DNA from: Candidatus Gastranaerophilales bacterium
GTDB taxonomy: Bacteria > Cyanobacteriota > Vampirovibrionia > Gastranaerophilales > Gastranaerophilaceae
Length of the DNA stretch: 18,144 nt
Reading direction: 5' to 3'
Assembly: GCA_947630355.1 (NCBI GenBank)
Contig: CANRHJ010000016.1
Location: forward strand, 1-18,144
The notes under the pieces are model-generated. The model was given only the letters and a program-made list of their open reading frames with translations. It had not been told where the DNA came from and searched no databases. Shown here one piece after another: positions 1 through 6,201 of the stretch. Within the stretch, counting starts at the first letter, position 1. Each line of letters starts with the position of its first letter. The translations under genes and the position numbers were made by a program.

Positions 1-108
1 CGATTCGCCATGTTCAACGTCTGTATATTCAATGCTTGTTACATACGGAGATACATCATTTGTAATATTTTTCTTGTCATAAAATAATTCAAAAATTGGT
101 ACTAACAT
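1..108 (-). CDS. D: Phage late control / baseplate hub protein gpD, N-terminal part
   Basis: The first 36 codons of a leftward gene that runs off the window. The start is the ATG at 108-106, directly after the TAA of the tail X gene, with no spacer. The visible start (MLVPIFELFYDKKNITNDVS, then PYVTSIEYTDVEHGES) has the pattern usual at the start of P2 gpD / Mu gp44-like hub proteins, which form the centre of the baseplate, sit at the tip of the tail tube and bind the spike. Its place directly after gpU and gpX is the standard order. Only the N-terminus is visible, so later domains cannot be checked. Confidence 0.8.
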   Translation of the reverse strand, partial: MLVPIFELFYDKKNITNDVSPYVTSIEYTDVEHGES

Positions 109-324
109 TTATTTCTTCCAGGGTGGTAGTTCAAATTTTATGGTTTGCGTTTCTTCAAGGACAGGGATTTTTAGTTTTATTCCTGCATTTAAAACAGGTT
201 CTATTTTTACATCGGGATTTGCTTTAATAATCTGTTCATAGAGAGTAGGGTTTTTGTAAAACTTGTATGAAATCAAATCCCACCTGTCATTGTCTTTTGT
301 AACATACGAGTAATATTTGGTCAT
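109..324 (-). CDS. X: Tail protein X (LysM-like, P2 gpX family)
   Basis: A 71-residue protein. It opens with a LysM-like fold pattern (YSYVTKDNDRWDLISYKFY near residues 5-23, then NPTLYEQIIKANP) and ends in a basic PPWKK tail, as P2-type tail X proteins usually do. These small proteins are tail or baseplate parts thought to help build the hub. The ATG overlaps the gpU stop as ATGA (324-321), which suggests translational coupling, and the TAA touches the gpD start. Length and neighbours (U before, D after) fit the family exactly. Confidence 0.88.
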   Translation of the reverse strand: MTKYYSYVTKDNDRWDLISYKFYKNPTLYEQIIKANPDVKIEPVLNAGIKLKIPVLEETQTIKFELPPWKK

Positions 325-743
325 TTTTTCTTAAAGCCTTTTGGTTCTTCTTTTTCTTCTTCGGGAATTTTGCCTGTGTATTCTTTTAATCTGATTTCTA
401 CCTGAATTGAAATTAAATCACCTTCGGGTCCTGCTTGTTCTAAGGTTTGTCCTATTTCTTCAATGACAAATATTCCGACATAATCGCCATTTCCTTTGAT
501 AAATTTAAGAGGTTCCGCTTTTTCTGCAGCTTCTGTTAATCTTAAAATTTCTTCTTCCGGCACACAAAAACTTCTATGAAAATTTAGTTTAATGTTTTCT
601 TCTTTGAGATTTTGACCTAAATATTGAAGAATAGGTTTATTCTCAATTCTTTCATGTTCAACATAATTATATGAAACGGTTTCAGAAAAACCATTAAAAT
701 ATGTAATCAATTCAAATTTTATATTTCCTAACTGAGCAAACAT
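321..743 (-). CDS. U: Tail protein U (P2 gpU family, tail terminator/completion)
   Basis: A 140-residue protein that begins MFAQLGNIKFELITYFNGF, a pattern typical of P2 gpU proteins. The middle holds the family-like stretch FIKGNGDYVGIFVIEEI (about residues 81-97), and the C-terminus is a charged KE-rich tail. In P2-like phages gpU acts in tail completion. The ATG directly follows the TAG of the tape measure gene, and the TGA overlaps the gpX ATG, so tape measure, U, X and D form one tightly packed leftward operon. TGA acts here as a real stop, which matters for the terminase question at 3892. Confidence 0.88.
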   Translation of the reverse strand: MFAQLGNIKFELITYFNGFSETVSYNYVEHERIENKPILQYLGQNLKEENIKLNFHRSFCVPEEEILRLTEAAEKAEPLKFIKGNGDYVGIFVIEEIGQTLEQAGPEGDLISIQVEIRLKEYTGKIPEEEKEEPKGFKKK

Positions 744-3164
744 CTAATATGCAAGCCTTTCTTTTCGTTCAAATTCTCGTTTCAAAATAGCAACAACTTC
801 GTCTTTATGTTGTTTCAGAAGTTTTGAAAATTCATCTTTACTGGTTCCGTTAGGTACTGTTATTGTAGGTGAATAGTTAATAACAAAATTTGAGTTGCCG
901 CCTGTTGCAGTTCTTCCGATATTTGCCTTTAAACCACCTGTCATAATTCCGAGAGATTTATTCATAGCATTAACTAAAGGCATAGGTTTTATTGTTGAAG
1001 CAATAGTTTCAACGATTTTAATTTTATTCAAATCTTTTAATGGTCCTGTTTTAGCAGGTGAGTGCGGCAAATGGTCTCTAATTATTTGAGTTAAACCACC
1101 TATTGCTTTTTTAACCTTTTCAAAACTTTTTATAATTCCGCCTGCAAGCATAGAGCCGATTTTTGCACCAAATTCAACAACTTTTGCAATTAGCTCAACA
1201 AATTTGACAATAATTCCTGCAATTGCTTTTCCGAATTTCAAGCCCATTGATTCGGCTTTTCCGCCTGTATCTTCAACAGGTTTTATAAGTTTTTTAAACC
1301 AGTCTATTATTGCTCTAATTGGTTTTATGACAGGTTCAAGAGCAACAGCCATTCTTTTAAATAACGGCATTAAAGGTTGTAAGCCCTCTTTAAGTCCGTT
1401 CCAAACGCCTTTAAAAAATGCCGTTATAGGTTTCCAATATTTATAAATCAGAAATGCTACACCTGCTATTGCAAGAGCTATCCAACCAAGAGGGGAAGTC
1501 AAAAGGGTCAGCGAAAAAGCCCTAAAAGAAATAATCGCTTTTTGTATCATGCCGGGTATTCCCAAGAAAGCATTTTTAAAACCGTTAAGACCTGAAACAA
1601 AAGCACTCGGAATTGCTTTTATTGAATTAACAGACCATTCTTTTAATGCTGCTGCCGATTTTGCAATATTGCCCAGAAGTTCCTTAAAACTTCTTGCGAT
1701 ACCTTCTTTTAAATTTTTATCAAGTCTGCGTATATCTGCAAATATTCCGTTCTTTATAGAAAAAGCAGAGCCTAAACCCATTTTGTCGCCACTTTGTGCA
1801 ATTTTAAAGCCATAAGTTATATTATGAGCCGTTGAATTTAAACCGACATTTTCAAGAATTTTTGCTGAATTTTGAACTAAAAGAGGTGTTAAAGTTCTTG
1901 CTTTTTCAATAAAACTACCATAGAAACTTAATAATTTACTGCCAGCAAGACAAGCAATTCCAATTCCTGACGCAAGAACTCCAAGCCCTGCTGTTGATAT
2001 TGCAATAAAACTTTTTGTTCTCGGTGATAATTTTCCAATGAAACCTAATGCAGCTTCCACAAAATCTAAAATCTTTTTAAAGAATGGGGAAAGAGCTTCA
2101 CCCAATTCGATACTTAAAACTTGTGATAAGTTTTTTAATCTTTGTAATTGAGAATGTTCTGTGTTGAATTGTTTTTGATAACCTTCATTCAATAAATTTG
2201 CACCGTTTCTCATTGAAGCAAGAGTTTCAATATAACTTTGACTTTGTTTTGTTGTCAGACCAACGACAGCATTATAAGCCATTGTTGAACCAAATAATTC
2301 TAATATTGCCGAATCATTACCATGAACTTTATCTGTAATTGCTTTAAAAGCATTTACCATTCCGCCCGATTTTTGAATTAAATCTTTAAAGTTCTTTGCA
2401 CCTAAACTTCTGAAAACTGCGACTGATTCTTTTGATTCTCTTGTCATTCCTGCTATAGCTGCTTTTAATTGGTGATGTGCCTGTGCTGCCGGTTGTCCTG
2501 TTGTGGTTAATGCTGCTACTGCTGCAAGGTAATCATCAAGCTCAATTCCTGCGGCTGATACTGTACCGGCTACGGATCCAAAACCCTGTGCAATTCCTGA
2601 AATTGTTGTTTTACCAAATTTTACTGTTTTGAAAATAGTGTCATAAACTTTTTCAGCTTTTTCACCCTGTAAATTAAAAGCATTTATTGATGATGTTACC
2701 AAGTCCACCGCTTCTGATGTAGAACCTAAAACGGTAATTCCTAACTGTGCCGAACGTTCCAAAACCTTAAATTGCATATCGGCAGAAATTCCTGCTGAAC
2801 GAATATCATATAAGGCAGAAGTTAAGCCGTCTAATTCAACAGGGGTTCTTCTTGCAATTTCAAGAACTTCATTTTTCATAGCACCAAAATTTTCAATATT
2901 GGTATCTATCAAAGTTGAAACATTTGCCATTCCTTTTTCAAAATCGGCTGCCATTTTCAAATTTACGGCACTCATTCCGAGTAATGCCCCACCTGCTATT
3001 GTTGCAGCCTTACCAATTTTTTCAAGATTTGCTGAAACGTCTTGAATTTTGCGTTTCATCTTGTCAAATTCAGAATTTGATTTTGTAACAGAGTCCCTTA
3101 TGACCTTTGACATTTTATCAAAGGCCACAAGAGTTAATGAAATTTTCATTGCTGAATCGAGCAT
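744..3164 (-). CDS. Tail tape measure protein (TP901 family core)
   Basis: An 806-residue protein that sets tail length and occupies the tail lumen. Residues about 70-310 match the TP901-type tape measure core (MAADFEKGMANVSTLIDT, TSALYDIRSAGIS, AAVAALTTTGQPAAQAHHQL). Two strongly hydrophobic segments lie near residues 385-410 and 550-575, typical of tape measure proteins that may help cross the host membrane. A basic, helical C-terminus follows. The ATG at 3164 has AGAGGA just upstream. A second in-frame ATG at 3149 overlaps the stop of the chaperone frameshift frame as ATGA, so translation could also start there (801 residues). It lies between the tail chaperone and gpU, the usual order. 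Confidence 0.93.
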   Translation of the reverse strand: MLDSAMKISLTLVAFDKMSKVIRDSVTKSNSEFDKMKRKIQDVSANLEKIGKAATIAGGALLGMSAVNLKMAADFEKGMANVSTLIDTNIENFGAMKNEVLEIARRTPVELDGLTSALYDIRSAGISADMQFKVLERSAQLGITVLGSTSEAVDLVTSSINAFNLQGEKAEKVYDTIFKTVKFGKTTISGIAQGFGSVAGTVSAAGIELDDYLAAVAALTTTGQPAAQAHHQLKAAIAGMTRESKESVAVFRSLGAKNFKDLIQKSGGMVNAFKAITDKVHGNDSAILELFGSTMAYNAVVGLTTKQSQSYIETLASMRNGANLLNEGYQKQFNTEHSQLQRLKNLSQVLSIELGEALSPFFKKILDFVEAALGFIGKLSPRTKSFIAISTAGLGVLASGIGIACLAGSKLLSFYGSFIEKARTLTPLLVQNSAKILENVGLNSTAHNITYGFKIAQSGDKMGLGSAFSIKNGIFADIRRLDKNLKEGIARSFKELLGNIAKSAAALKEWSVNSIKAIPSAFVSGLNGFKNAFLGIPGMIQKAIISFRAFSLTLLTSPLGWIALAIAGVAFLIYKYWKPITAFFKGVWNGLKEGLQPLMPLFKRMAVALEPVIKPIRAIIDWFKKLIKPVEDTGGKAESMGLKFGKAIAGIIVKFVELIAKVVEFGAKIGSMLAGGIIKSFEKVKKAIGGLTQIIRDHLPHSPAKTGPLKDLNKIKIVETIASTIKPMPLVNAMNKSLGIMTGGLKANIGRTATGGNSNFVINYSPTITVPNGTSKDEFSKLLKQHKDEVVAILKREFERKERLAY

Positions 3165-3358
3165 ATTTCCTCTGTTTCTGAATTGTTTTTATTTGTATAT
3201 TTTATTGCTTGGTTGCACCAATAAATTAGGGTTTGAATCGGCATTTCAGATATTTCGCTATATTGCCACCCCGTAATTTTGCATAAGTGAATTATGCTTA
3301 AACTGTCTGGGATTTCGTCAATGAAGGTTCCGTTTTCGATTCCTGTTTCTTTTCTTCC
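3146..3358 (-). CDS. -1 frameshift extension of the tail assembly chaperone (gpE'-like), no start codon of its own
   Basis: In the -1 frame relative to the chaperone, 70 codons are open from the slippery site to a TGA at 3148-3146. The translation includes GWQYSEISEMPIQTLIYW, a pattern (GW.YSEI..MP...L..W) I associate with P2-type gpE tail proteins. The frame has no ATG, GTG or TTG before this motif, so it is reachable only by frameshifting from the chaperone; the fused product would be about 151 residues. Its TGA overlaps a possible tape measure ATG at 3149. It fills a stretch that would otherwise be a 130-bp gap in a tightly packed operon. Inference rests on frame, motif and position; the shift itself is not shown. 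Confidence 0.75.
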   Translation of the reverse strand, partial: GRKETGIENGTFIDEIPDSLSIIHLCKITGWQYSEISEMPIQTLIYWCNQAIKYTNKNNSETEEICSIQQ

Positions 3359-3600
3359 TTTTTTTCTGACACAACTTTCCCTGAAATCGCAGTTTGTAAT
3401 TCTATAACATCAGGCAAATCAAGTTCTAATATATCCTCATAAACCAATGCTTGACCCTCTATTTCTGTTAATTCCGCGATTAAGGCATAAGGAATTTCTT
3501 CTGATGATTTTGCTTTCATCTGTGCATGAAGTAAATCAATTCCTTTTCCGTCTTTAATAGTTGCAATTTTTCCGGAAGGTAAAGTTAAAGTTTTTGACAT
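3298..3600 (-). CDS. Tail assembly chaperone, 0-frame product (Mu gp41 / P2 E position)
   Basis: A 100-residue protein starting MSKTLTLPSGKIATIKDGKG. I chose the ATG at 3600 because AGAGAGGA lies about 7 bases upstream; an upstream ATG at 3654 would add 18 lysine-rich residues without a better ribosome site. The middle (ALIAELTEIEGQALVYEDILELDLPD) resembles small tail assembly proteins encoded between tail tube and tape measure in Mu-like phages. The last 25 residues are a K/E/S/T-rich tail. The slippery heptamer A AAA AAG lies near codon 80, and the -1 frame beyond it is open. The 0-frame product is probably the abundant chaperone and the shifted product the minor one, as known for P2 E/E' and lambda G/GT. 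Confidence 0.8.
   Translation of the reverse strand: MSKTLTLPSGKIATIKDGKGIDLLHAQMKAKSSEEIPYALIAELTEIEGQALVYEDILELDLPDVIELQTAISGKVVSEKKEEKKQESKTEPSLTKSQTV
3358..3364 (-). other. Programmed -1 ribosomal frameshift slippery site A AAA AAG
   Basis: On the minus strand, codons TCA GAA AAA AAG GAA of the chaperone contain the heptamer A AAA AAG in the correct phase for tandem -1 slippage (the type used by E. coli dnaX). After the slip the ribosome reads GGA AGA AAA and stays open for 70 codons. I see no convincing strong hairpin directly downstream. Confidence 0.75.
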
Positions 3601-3606
3601 AAATTT

Positions 3607-3622
3607 TTCCTCTCTTAAATTT
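3607..3622 (-). repeat. 16-bp repeat AAATTTAAGAGAGGAA, copy 1 (inverted relative to copy 2)
   Basis: This leader of the tail chaperone is identical over 16 of 16 bases to the leader of the tail tube gene on the other strand (11048-11063). Both copies contain the ribosome binding site and both are followed shortly by TTATGTC(A/G)AAAA. In a standard order tube and chaperone are adjacent on one strand; here the copies face each other 7.4 kb apart. Confidence 0.7.
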
Positions 3623-3646
3623 TTGGTTTTAATCTTATTTAAAATA

Positions 3647-3667
3647 GTGTTCAAAAGGTGTTCAAAA
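3647..3667 (-). repeat. Tandem 10-bp repeat before the tail chaperone
   Basis: GTGTTCAAAA occurs twice on the plus strand (3647-3656 and 3658-3667), about one helical turn apart (TTTTGAACAC on the transcribed strand). The rest of the 132-bp gap 3601-3732 is AT-rich and shows no gene. The repeat could be a regulator site or part of a weak promoter (TTGAAC with a TTAAAT-like -10), but AT-rich sequence makes this uncertain. Confidence 0.35.
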
Positions 3668-3732
3668 TGGTCTGTATTTAATTTTTAGGGTTGGAATTAT
3701 AAAAGAGTGCATTAAAAAATTTTTAAGGGGCT

Positions 3733-3891
3733 TTAAAAGGCTTCTGTCATTTTTAGTGACTCATATTTTTTTCTTGATGATATTTCAACCGGACTAAAAG
3801 GAACGGAGCAAGCTATAAGGGCAAGGGCTAACCCCCAAAACCTATCAGCGTGTCCGTTTACTTCGGAACTGTTAGAATCAAATCTTATATT
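3733..3891 (-). pseudogene. terL: 3' remainder of the large terminase gene, downstream of the in-frame UGA
   Basis: Fifty-two codons in the same frame as the terminase, ending with TAA at 3735-3733. It encodes NIRFDSNSSEVNGHADRFW then GLALALIACS, the usual end of Mu-type large terminases, including the conserved HAD acid. There is no start codon or ribosome site for separate translation. Read through, the whole protein would be 452 residues, a normal size. It is either a nonsense-mutated gene, a readthrough product or a sequencing error. Confidence 0.8.
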
Positions 3892-5091
3892 TCATGCCTT
3901 TGTGGGAATTCGTCTTATTGAATGTAAATCTTCCCTTATGTCGTGTTCGGGCGGTATGAATACAGATTTATTTTCAAAGTTTATTCTTAGGTTGTATGCC
4001 ATTTCTTCTTTTGATTTGTTTGTGAACATAACAGCTTCAACTCTATATTTGCCGAAATCTCTTTGTGCTGTTTCTGCAAGCTGCATACCTATACCGGTTG
4101 AATCAATGCAACATCTTCTTAATTTTGGGTGTTTCAGAATATTTGAAATTATTTCATATTGAATATGAAAAGGTGTTTTTTCTAAAACTTTTACTTTTCT
4201 TGTATATTTTGATTTTTCAAATGTTTCAAGACACCATACAACAGTTAAATCTTTTCTTCTGCCTATATCAATTCCCACATACAAATCGCCTTTTATATCT
4301 TCTAAAGGTTTTAGGACATCAGGCATTTCACAGGTAGAAATTAAATCATAAGGCAAGAATGAACAGGCTTCATCAATAGCAATGCAACAATATTCTTGCA
4401 GCCAGGTATATTCATCAAAGCAATCTCTTTTTTGTTCTTCAAGCCATTCTTCCTGTTCTTCATTTGTTGTTTTTCTTCCGAAAATCTTATCAACTAAGCC
4501 TTCTTTAACTGCCAATTGAATGGGGGTTGTATGCAACGACCATTTCAATATTCCTTTTAAAACTTGCGTTATAAACTTATAAAAAAGGCTTGTTTGTCCG
4601 TTATGAGTTGATAATATTCTTAAGGGGAAGCCCCAAGTTATACAGGGTTTTGCTGCTCGCCACATTTCAACAGGGTTTTTATGGTGTGCAAATTCATCAA
4701 TAACGACTTTTCCGCCTTTTGACCTGAAAGCGTTAGGGTTTGATGATAAAGCGTGAATTTTTGTTCCGTTTGAAAATTCTATCACATAGGCTTTTATATC
4801 TTTATCGGAATCAATAACTTGTTCGCCTAAATCTTTTGCAACAACACTAAATAAATTTACCCATTTTTTACAATAGTCAATATACTCTCTTGCGGCTGAT
4901 TCATCAGCAGAAGTAAACCAAACAGAAGGAATTTTGTTATAAACACAGTCGCGGACATCTTCATAACTTTGAACATAGGTAGCACCAATTCTTCTGGACT
5001 TTTCCCATATTTTGATTTTAGATTTATCTTTAAGCCACCTTAATTGATAAGGCAGAAAAAAAGATGTTTTATTGTTCTTCGTTTCTGACAT
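3892..5091 (-). CDS. terL: Terminase large subunit, cut by an in-frame UGA before its last nuclease motif
   Basis: The DNA-packaging motor. The N-terminal ATPase shows a Walker A-like stretch WEKSRRIGATYV (residues 29-40) and Walker B VVIDEFAHHK (129-138). The RNase H-like nuclease shows the first Asp in YVGIDIGRRKD (near residue 274) and the second in CCIDSTGIG (near 330). The frame stops at TGA 3894-3892 after IRRIPTKA. The same frame then continues for 52 codons with NIRFD and HADRFWGLALAL, the expected C-terminal end with the third metal-binding Asp. Relatives commonly read (A)GNIRFD here, so the TGA stands at a conserved Gly codon (GGA to TGA is one base). Without readthrough the 399-residue protein would lack an essential nuclease residue. 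The start overlaps the small subunit stop. Confidence 0.9.
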   Translation of the reverse strand: MSETKNNKTSFFLPYQLRWLKDKSKIKIWEKSRRIGATYVQSYEDVRDCVYNKIPSVWFTSADESAAREYIDYCKKWVNLFSVVAKDLGEQVIDSDKDIKAYVIEFSNGTKIHALSSNPNAFRSKGGKVVIDEFAHHKNPVEMWRAAKPCITWGFPLRILSTHNGQTSLFYKFITQVLKGILKWSLHTTPIQLAVKEGLVDKIFGRKTTNEEQEEWLEEQKRDCFDEYTWLQEYCCIAIDEACSFLPYDLISTCEMPDVLKPLEDIKGDLYVGIDIGRRKDLTVVWCLETFEKSKYTRKVKVLEKTPFHIQYEIISNILKHPKLRRCCIDSTGIGMQLAETAQRDFGKYRVEAVMFTNKSKEEMAYNLRINFENKSVFIPPEHDIREDLHSIRRIPTKA

Positions 5092-5506
5092 CAGGTGTAA
5101 TTCCTAAAACTTCTTCTTCAATTTGTGCAATGAGTTCAGGTGTTAAGCCCTTTGAAACCTTACCGGGCTTTTTAACAATATCTTCATAAGTTTTGACTTT
5201 GGTAAACATAGGAATTAACCGACAGAAAGCATACATTCTTCCTGTGTCTATTTTTTCCCCTGCTTCCATATCTTCCACAATTCCTTTCATAAGTTTTCTT
5301 GCAAACTCATAAATTTCTTCGTGAAAACATTGTTTTGATTTAAGAAACTTTTTACGTTTATTTGTCCAGTCGCCTTTTTGTTTCCAGGTGTAAACTGTTT
5401 TTGAACCGAGATGTAATTGTTTCGCAATATCTTCTATATTGCGAAACTCATAAATATATAATCTCTCGGCTTCGTTCATTAAATATTGCTTGCTATTCAA
5501 GTTCAC
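5069..5506 (-). CDS. terS: Terminase small subunit (HTH DNA-binding)
   Basis: About 145 residues. An N-terminal helix-turn-helix (AERLYIYEFRNIEDIAKQLH then LGSKTVYTWKQKGDWTNKR, residues about 13-51) matches Mu-like small terminases, which recognise phage DNA for packaging. The open frame begins at a GTG (5506), but GGAG lies about 7 bases before the TTG at 5500 and only one base before the GTG, so TTG 5500 (143 residues) is the more likely start. The gene overlaps the preceding coiled-coil gene and, at its end, the large terminase start by about 23 bases, as in a coupled operon. Confidence 0.82.
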   Translation of the reverse strand: MNLNSKQYLMNEAERLYIYEFRNIEDIAKQLHLGSKTVYTWKQKGDWTNKRKKFLKSKQCFHEEIYEFARKLMKGIVEDMEAGEKIDTGRMYAFCRLIPMFTKVKTYEDIVKKPGKVSKGLTPELIAQIEEEVLGITPDVRNEEQ

Positions 5507-5735
5507 ACTCCAATTTTTTTATTTTTTCAGACAGCTCTCTCATTTCATTTTGTGCATTTGAAAGTCTTTCAACTGATACTGAAATTTTTTCAGTATCAAG
5601 TTTTAAGACTTCTTCATAAGGATTAAGTAATGAACGCAGCAAGAGAACAAGGCCTGAACACTCAGTATCAAGCGCCCTAAACTTCTTTTTACTTTCTGCA
5701 AGCATACCTTTAAGCTGTAATCTTTCAAGATTCAT
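5493..5735 (-). CDS. Small coiled-coil phage protein upstream of terminase
   Basis: Eighty residues, mostly helical and heptad-like (start MNLERLQLKGMLAESKKKFR; C-terminal SEKIKKLECELE), with a short hydrophobic stretch LVLLLRSLLNPYEE in the middle. I recognise the type as a conserved small protein found before terminase in Mu-like prophages, but no function is known to me. Its ATG directly follows the TAA of the preceding membrane protein, and its end overlaps the small terminase start. Confidence 0.65.
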   Translation of the reverse strand: MNLERLQLKGMLAESKKKFRALDTECSGLVLLLRSLLNPYEEVLKLDTEKISVSVERLSNAQNEMRELSEKIKKLECELE

Positions 5736-5981
5736 TTATGACACCTCTTTCTTTAATATCGGACACCATAAATTGTTATCTATTTTGCTTTCAATTCTTG
5801 AAAGTAAAGCAGCGTGATATTGGTTTGTTTCAAGCAAATCTTTTAATATTTCAAAATTATTCTGAATTATTTTCTCAAATGCTTTAACCTGTGCTTGATG
5901 ATAGATATACCAGATAGCAAAGATTAAAGCCGGAAAACCTACATTTTCAACAAATGGGGAAAGTTCATTTAAAAATTCCAT
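5736..5981 (-). CDS. Small single-span membrane protein, first gene of the leftward late operon
   Basis: Eighty-one residues. One membrane segment near residues 14-29 (NVGFPALIFAIWYIYHQ) is followed by a charged helical region (KAFEKIIQNNFEILKDLLET). The size and shape resemble small holin-like or spanin-like phage proteins sitting near lysis and terminase genes, but no specific family is recognised. It has AAGG about 7 bases before the ATG and lies only about 26 bases from the predicted leftward transcription start, so it is the first gene of the operon. A lysis role is possible, not shown. Confidence 0.6.
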   Translation of the reverse strand: MEFLNELSPFVENVGFPALIFAIWYIYHQAQVKAFEKIIQNNFEILKDLLETNQYHAALLSRIESKIDNNLWCPILKKEVS

Positions 5982-6013
5982 AGTTATACCTTATATTTTG
6001 TTCTCGTATTCAC

Positions 6014-6043
6014 AGTTTATCCGCTTGTAACGGCAATTTACAA
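6014..6043 (-). promoter_or_regulatory. Candidate leftward late promoter
   Basis: On the minus strand: -35 TTGTAA (6043-6038), 18-bp spacer, -10 TAAACT (6019-6014). It is the mirror copy of the promoter at 6103-6132, with the same hexamers and the same spacer length. Predicted transcription begins near 6007, just ahead of the membrane protein gene. The hexamers match the sigma-70 consensus only partly, which suits activator-dependent expression. Confidence 0.55.
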
Positions 6044-6102
6044 ATGAACAATGCAAGTAAATTTTACTGAAATTTGCAATAAAAAATCTTTGCATAATTC
6101 AT

Positions 6103-6132
6103 TTGTAATGCACTCATAGCAACGGTTAAACT
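6103..6132 (+). promoter_or_regulatory. Candidate rightward late promoter
   Basis: -35 TTGTAA (6103-6108), 18-bp spacer, -10 TAAACT (6127-6132). Predicted transcription starts near 6139, giving a leader of about 60 bases before the protease gene. The upstream box TTGCATAATTCATTTG overlaps the -35 and is shared with the mirror promoter. Confidence 0.55.
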
Positions 6133-6160
6133 GTGTTTATACAAGTAAAAAAGTTTTATA

Positions 6161-6176
6161 TAGCGAGTTTTCGCTA
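6161..6176 (+). other. Short hairpin in the leader of the rightward operon
   Basis: TAGCGA-GTTT-TCGCTA is a perfect 6-bp stem with a 4-base loop, followed by AACAAG rather than a T-run, so it is not a normal terminator. It lies 26 bases before the start codon and could affect mRNA stability or translation of the protease/scaffold gene. Confidence 0.45.
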
Positions 6177-6201
6177 ACAAGAAAAAAAGAAGGTTTAATT
6201 T

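Larger units (their letters stand above)
6011..6135. repeat. Large imperfect inverted repeat (mirror operator/promoter) between the divergent operons
   Basis: The arms are centred at 6073. The outer arms CACAGTTTA (6011-6019) and TAAACTGTG (6127-6135) match 9 of 9. The inner arms TTACAAATGAACAATGCAA (6038-6056) and TTGCATAATTCATTTGTAA (6090-6108) match 17 of 19. Both sides have 18 bp between arms, and those bases are poorly conserved. Conservation is thus limited to promoter-like hexamers plus an upstream box TTGCATnnTTCATTTG. The 33-bp centre contains a small palindrome AGTAAATTTTACT (6056-6068). This looks like two operators for one activator or repressor that controls both late operons. 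Confidence 0.75.

Noticed and set aside
895..1815. Several plus-strand open frames of 60-90 codons inside the tape measure gene
   Set aside because: They lie antisense to a clear 806-residue protein, have no ribosome sites or recognisable motifs, and arise from its codon bias.
3147..3300. A separate gpE gene with its own start codon
   Set aside because: The frame has no ATG, GTG or TTG before the gpE-like motif; frameshift from the chaperone explains it better.
3892..3894. Genome-wide UGA recoding as explanation for the terminase stop
   Set aside because: UGA ends Mu G (followed by TAG seven codons later) and gpU (overlapping the gpX ATG) at normal protein ends, and no other gene in the window needs UGA to be sense. 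Local readthrough or mutation remains possible.
6161..6176. Leader hairpin as a terminator
   Set aside because: Only a 6-bp stem and no T-run after it; it lies between the promoter and the first gene of the operon.
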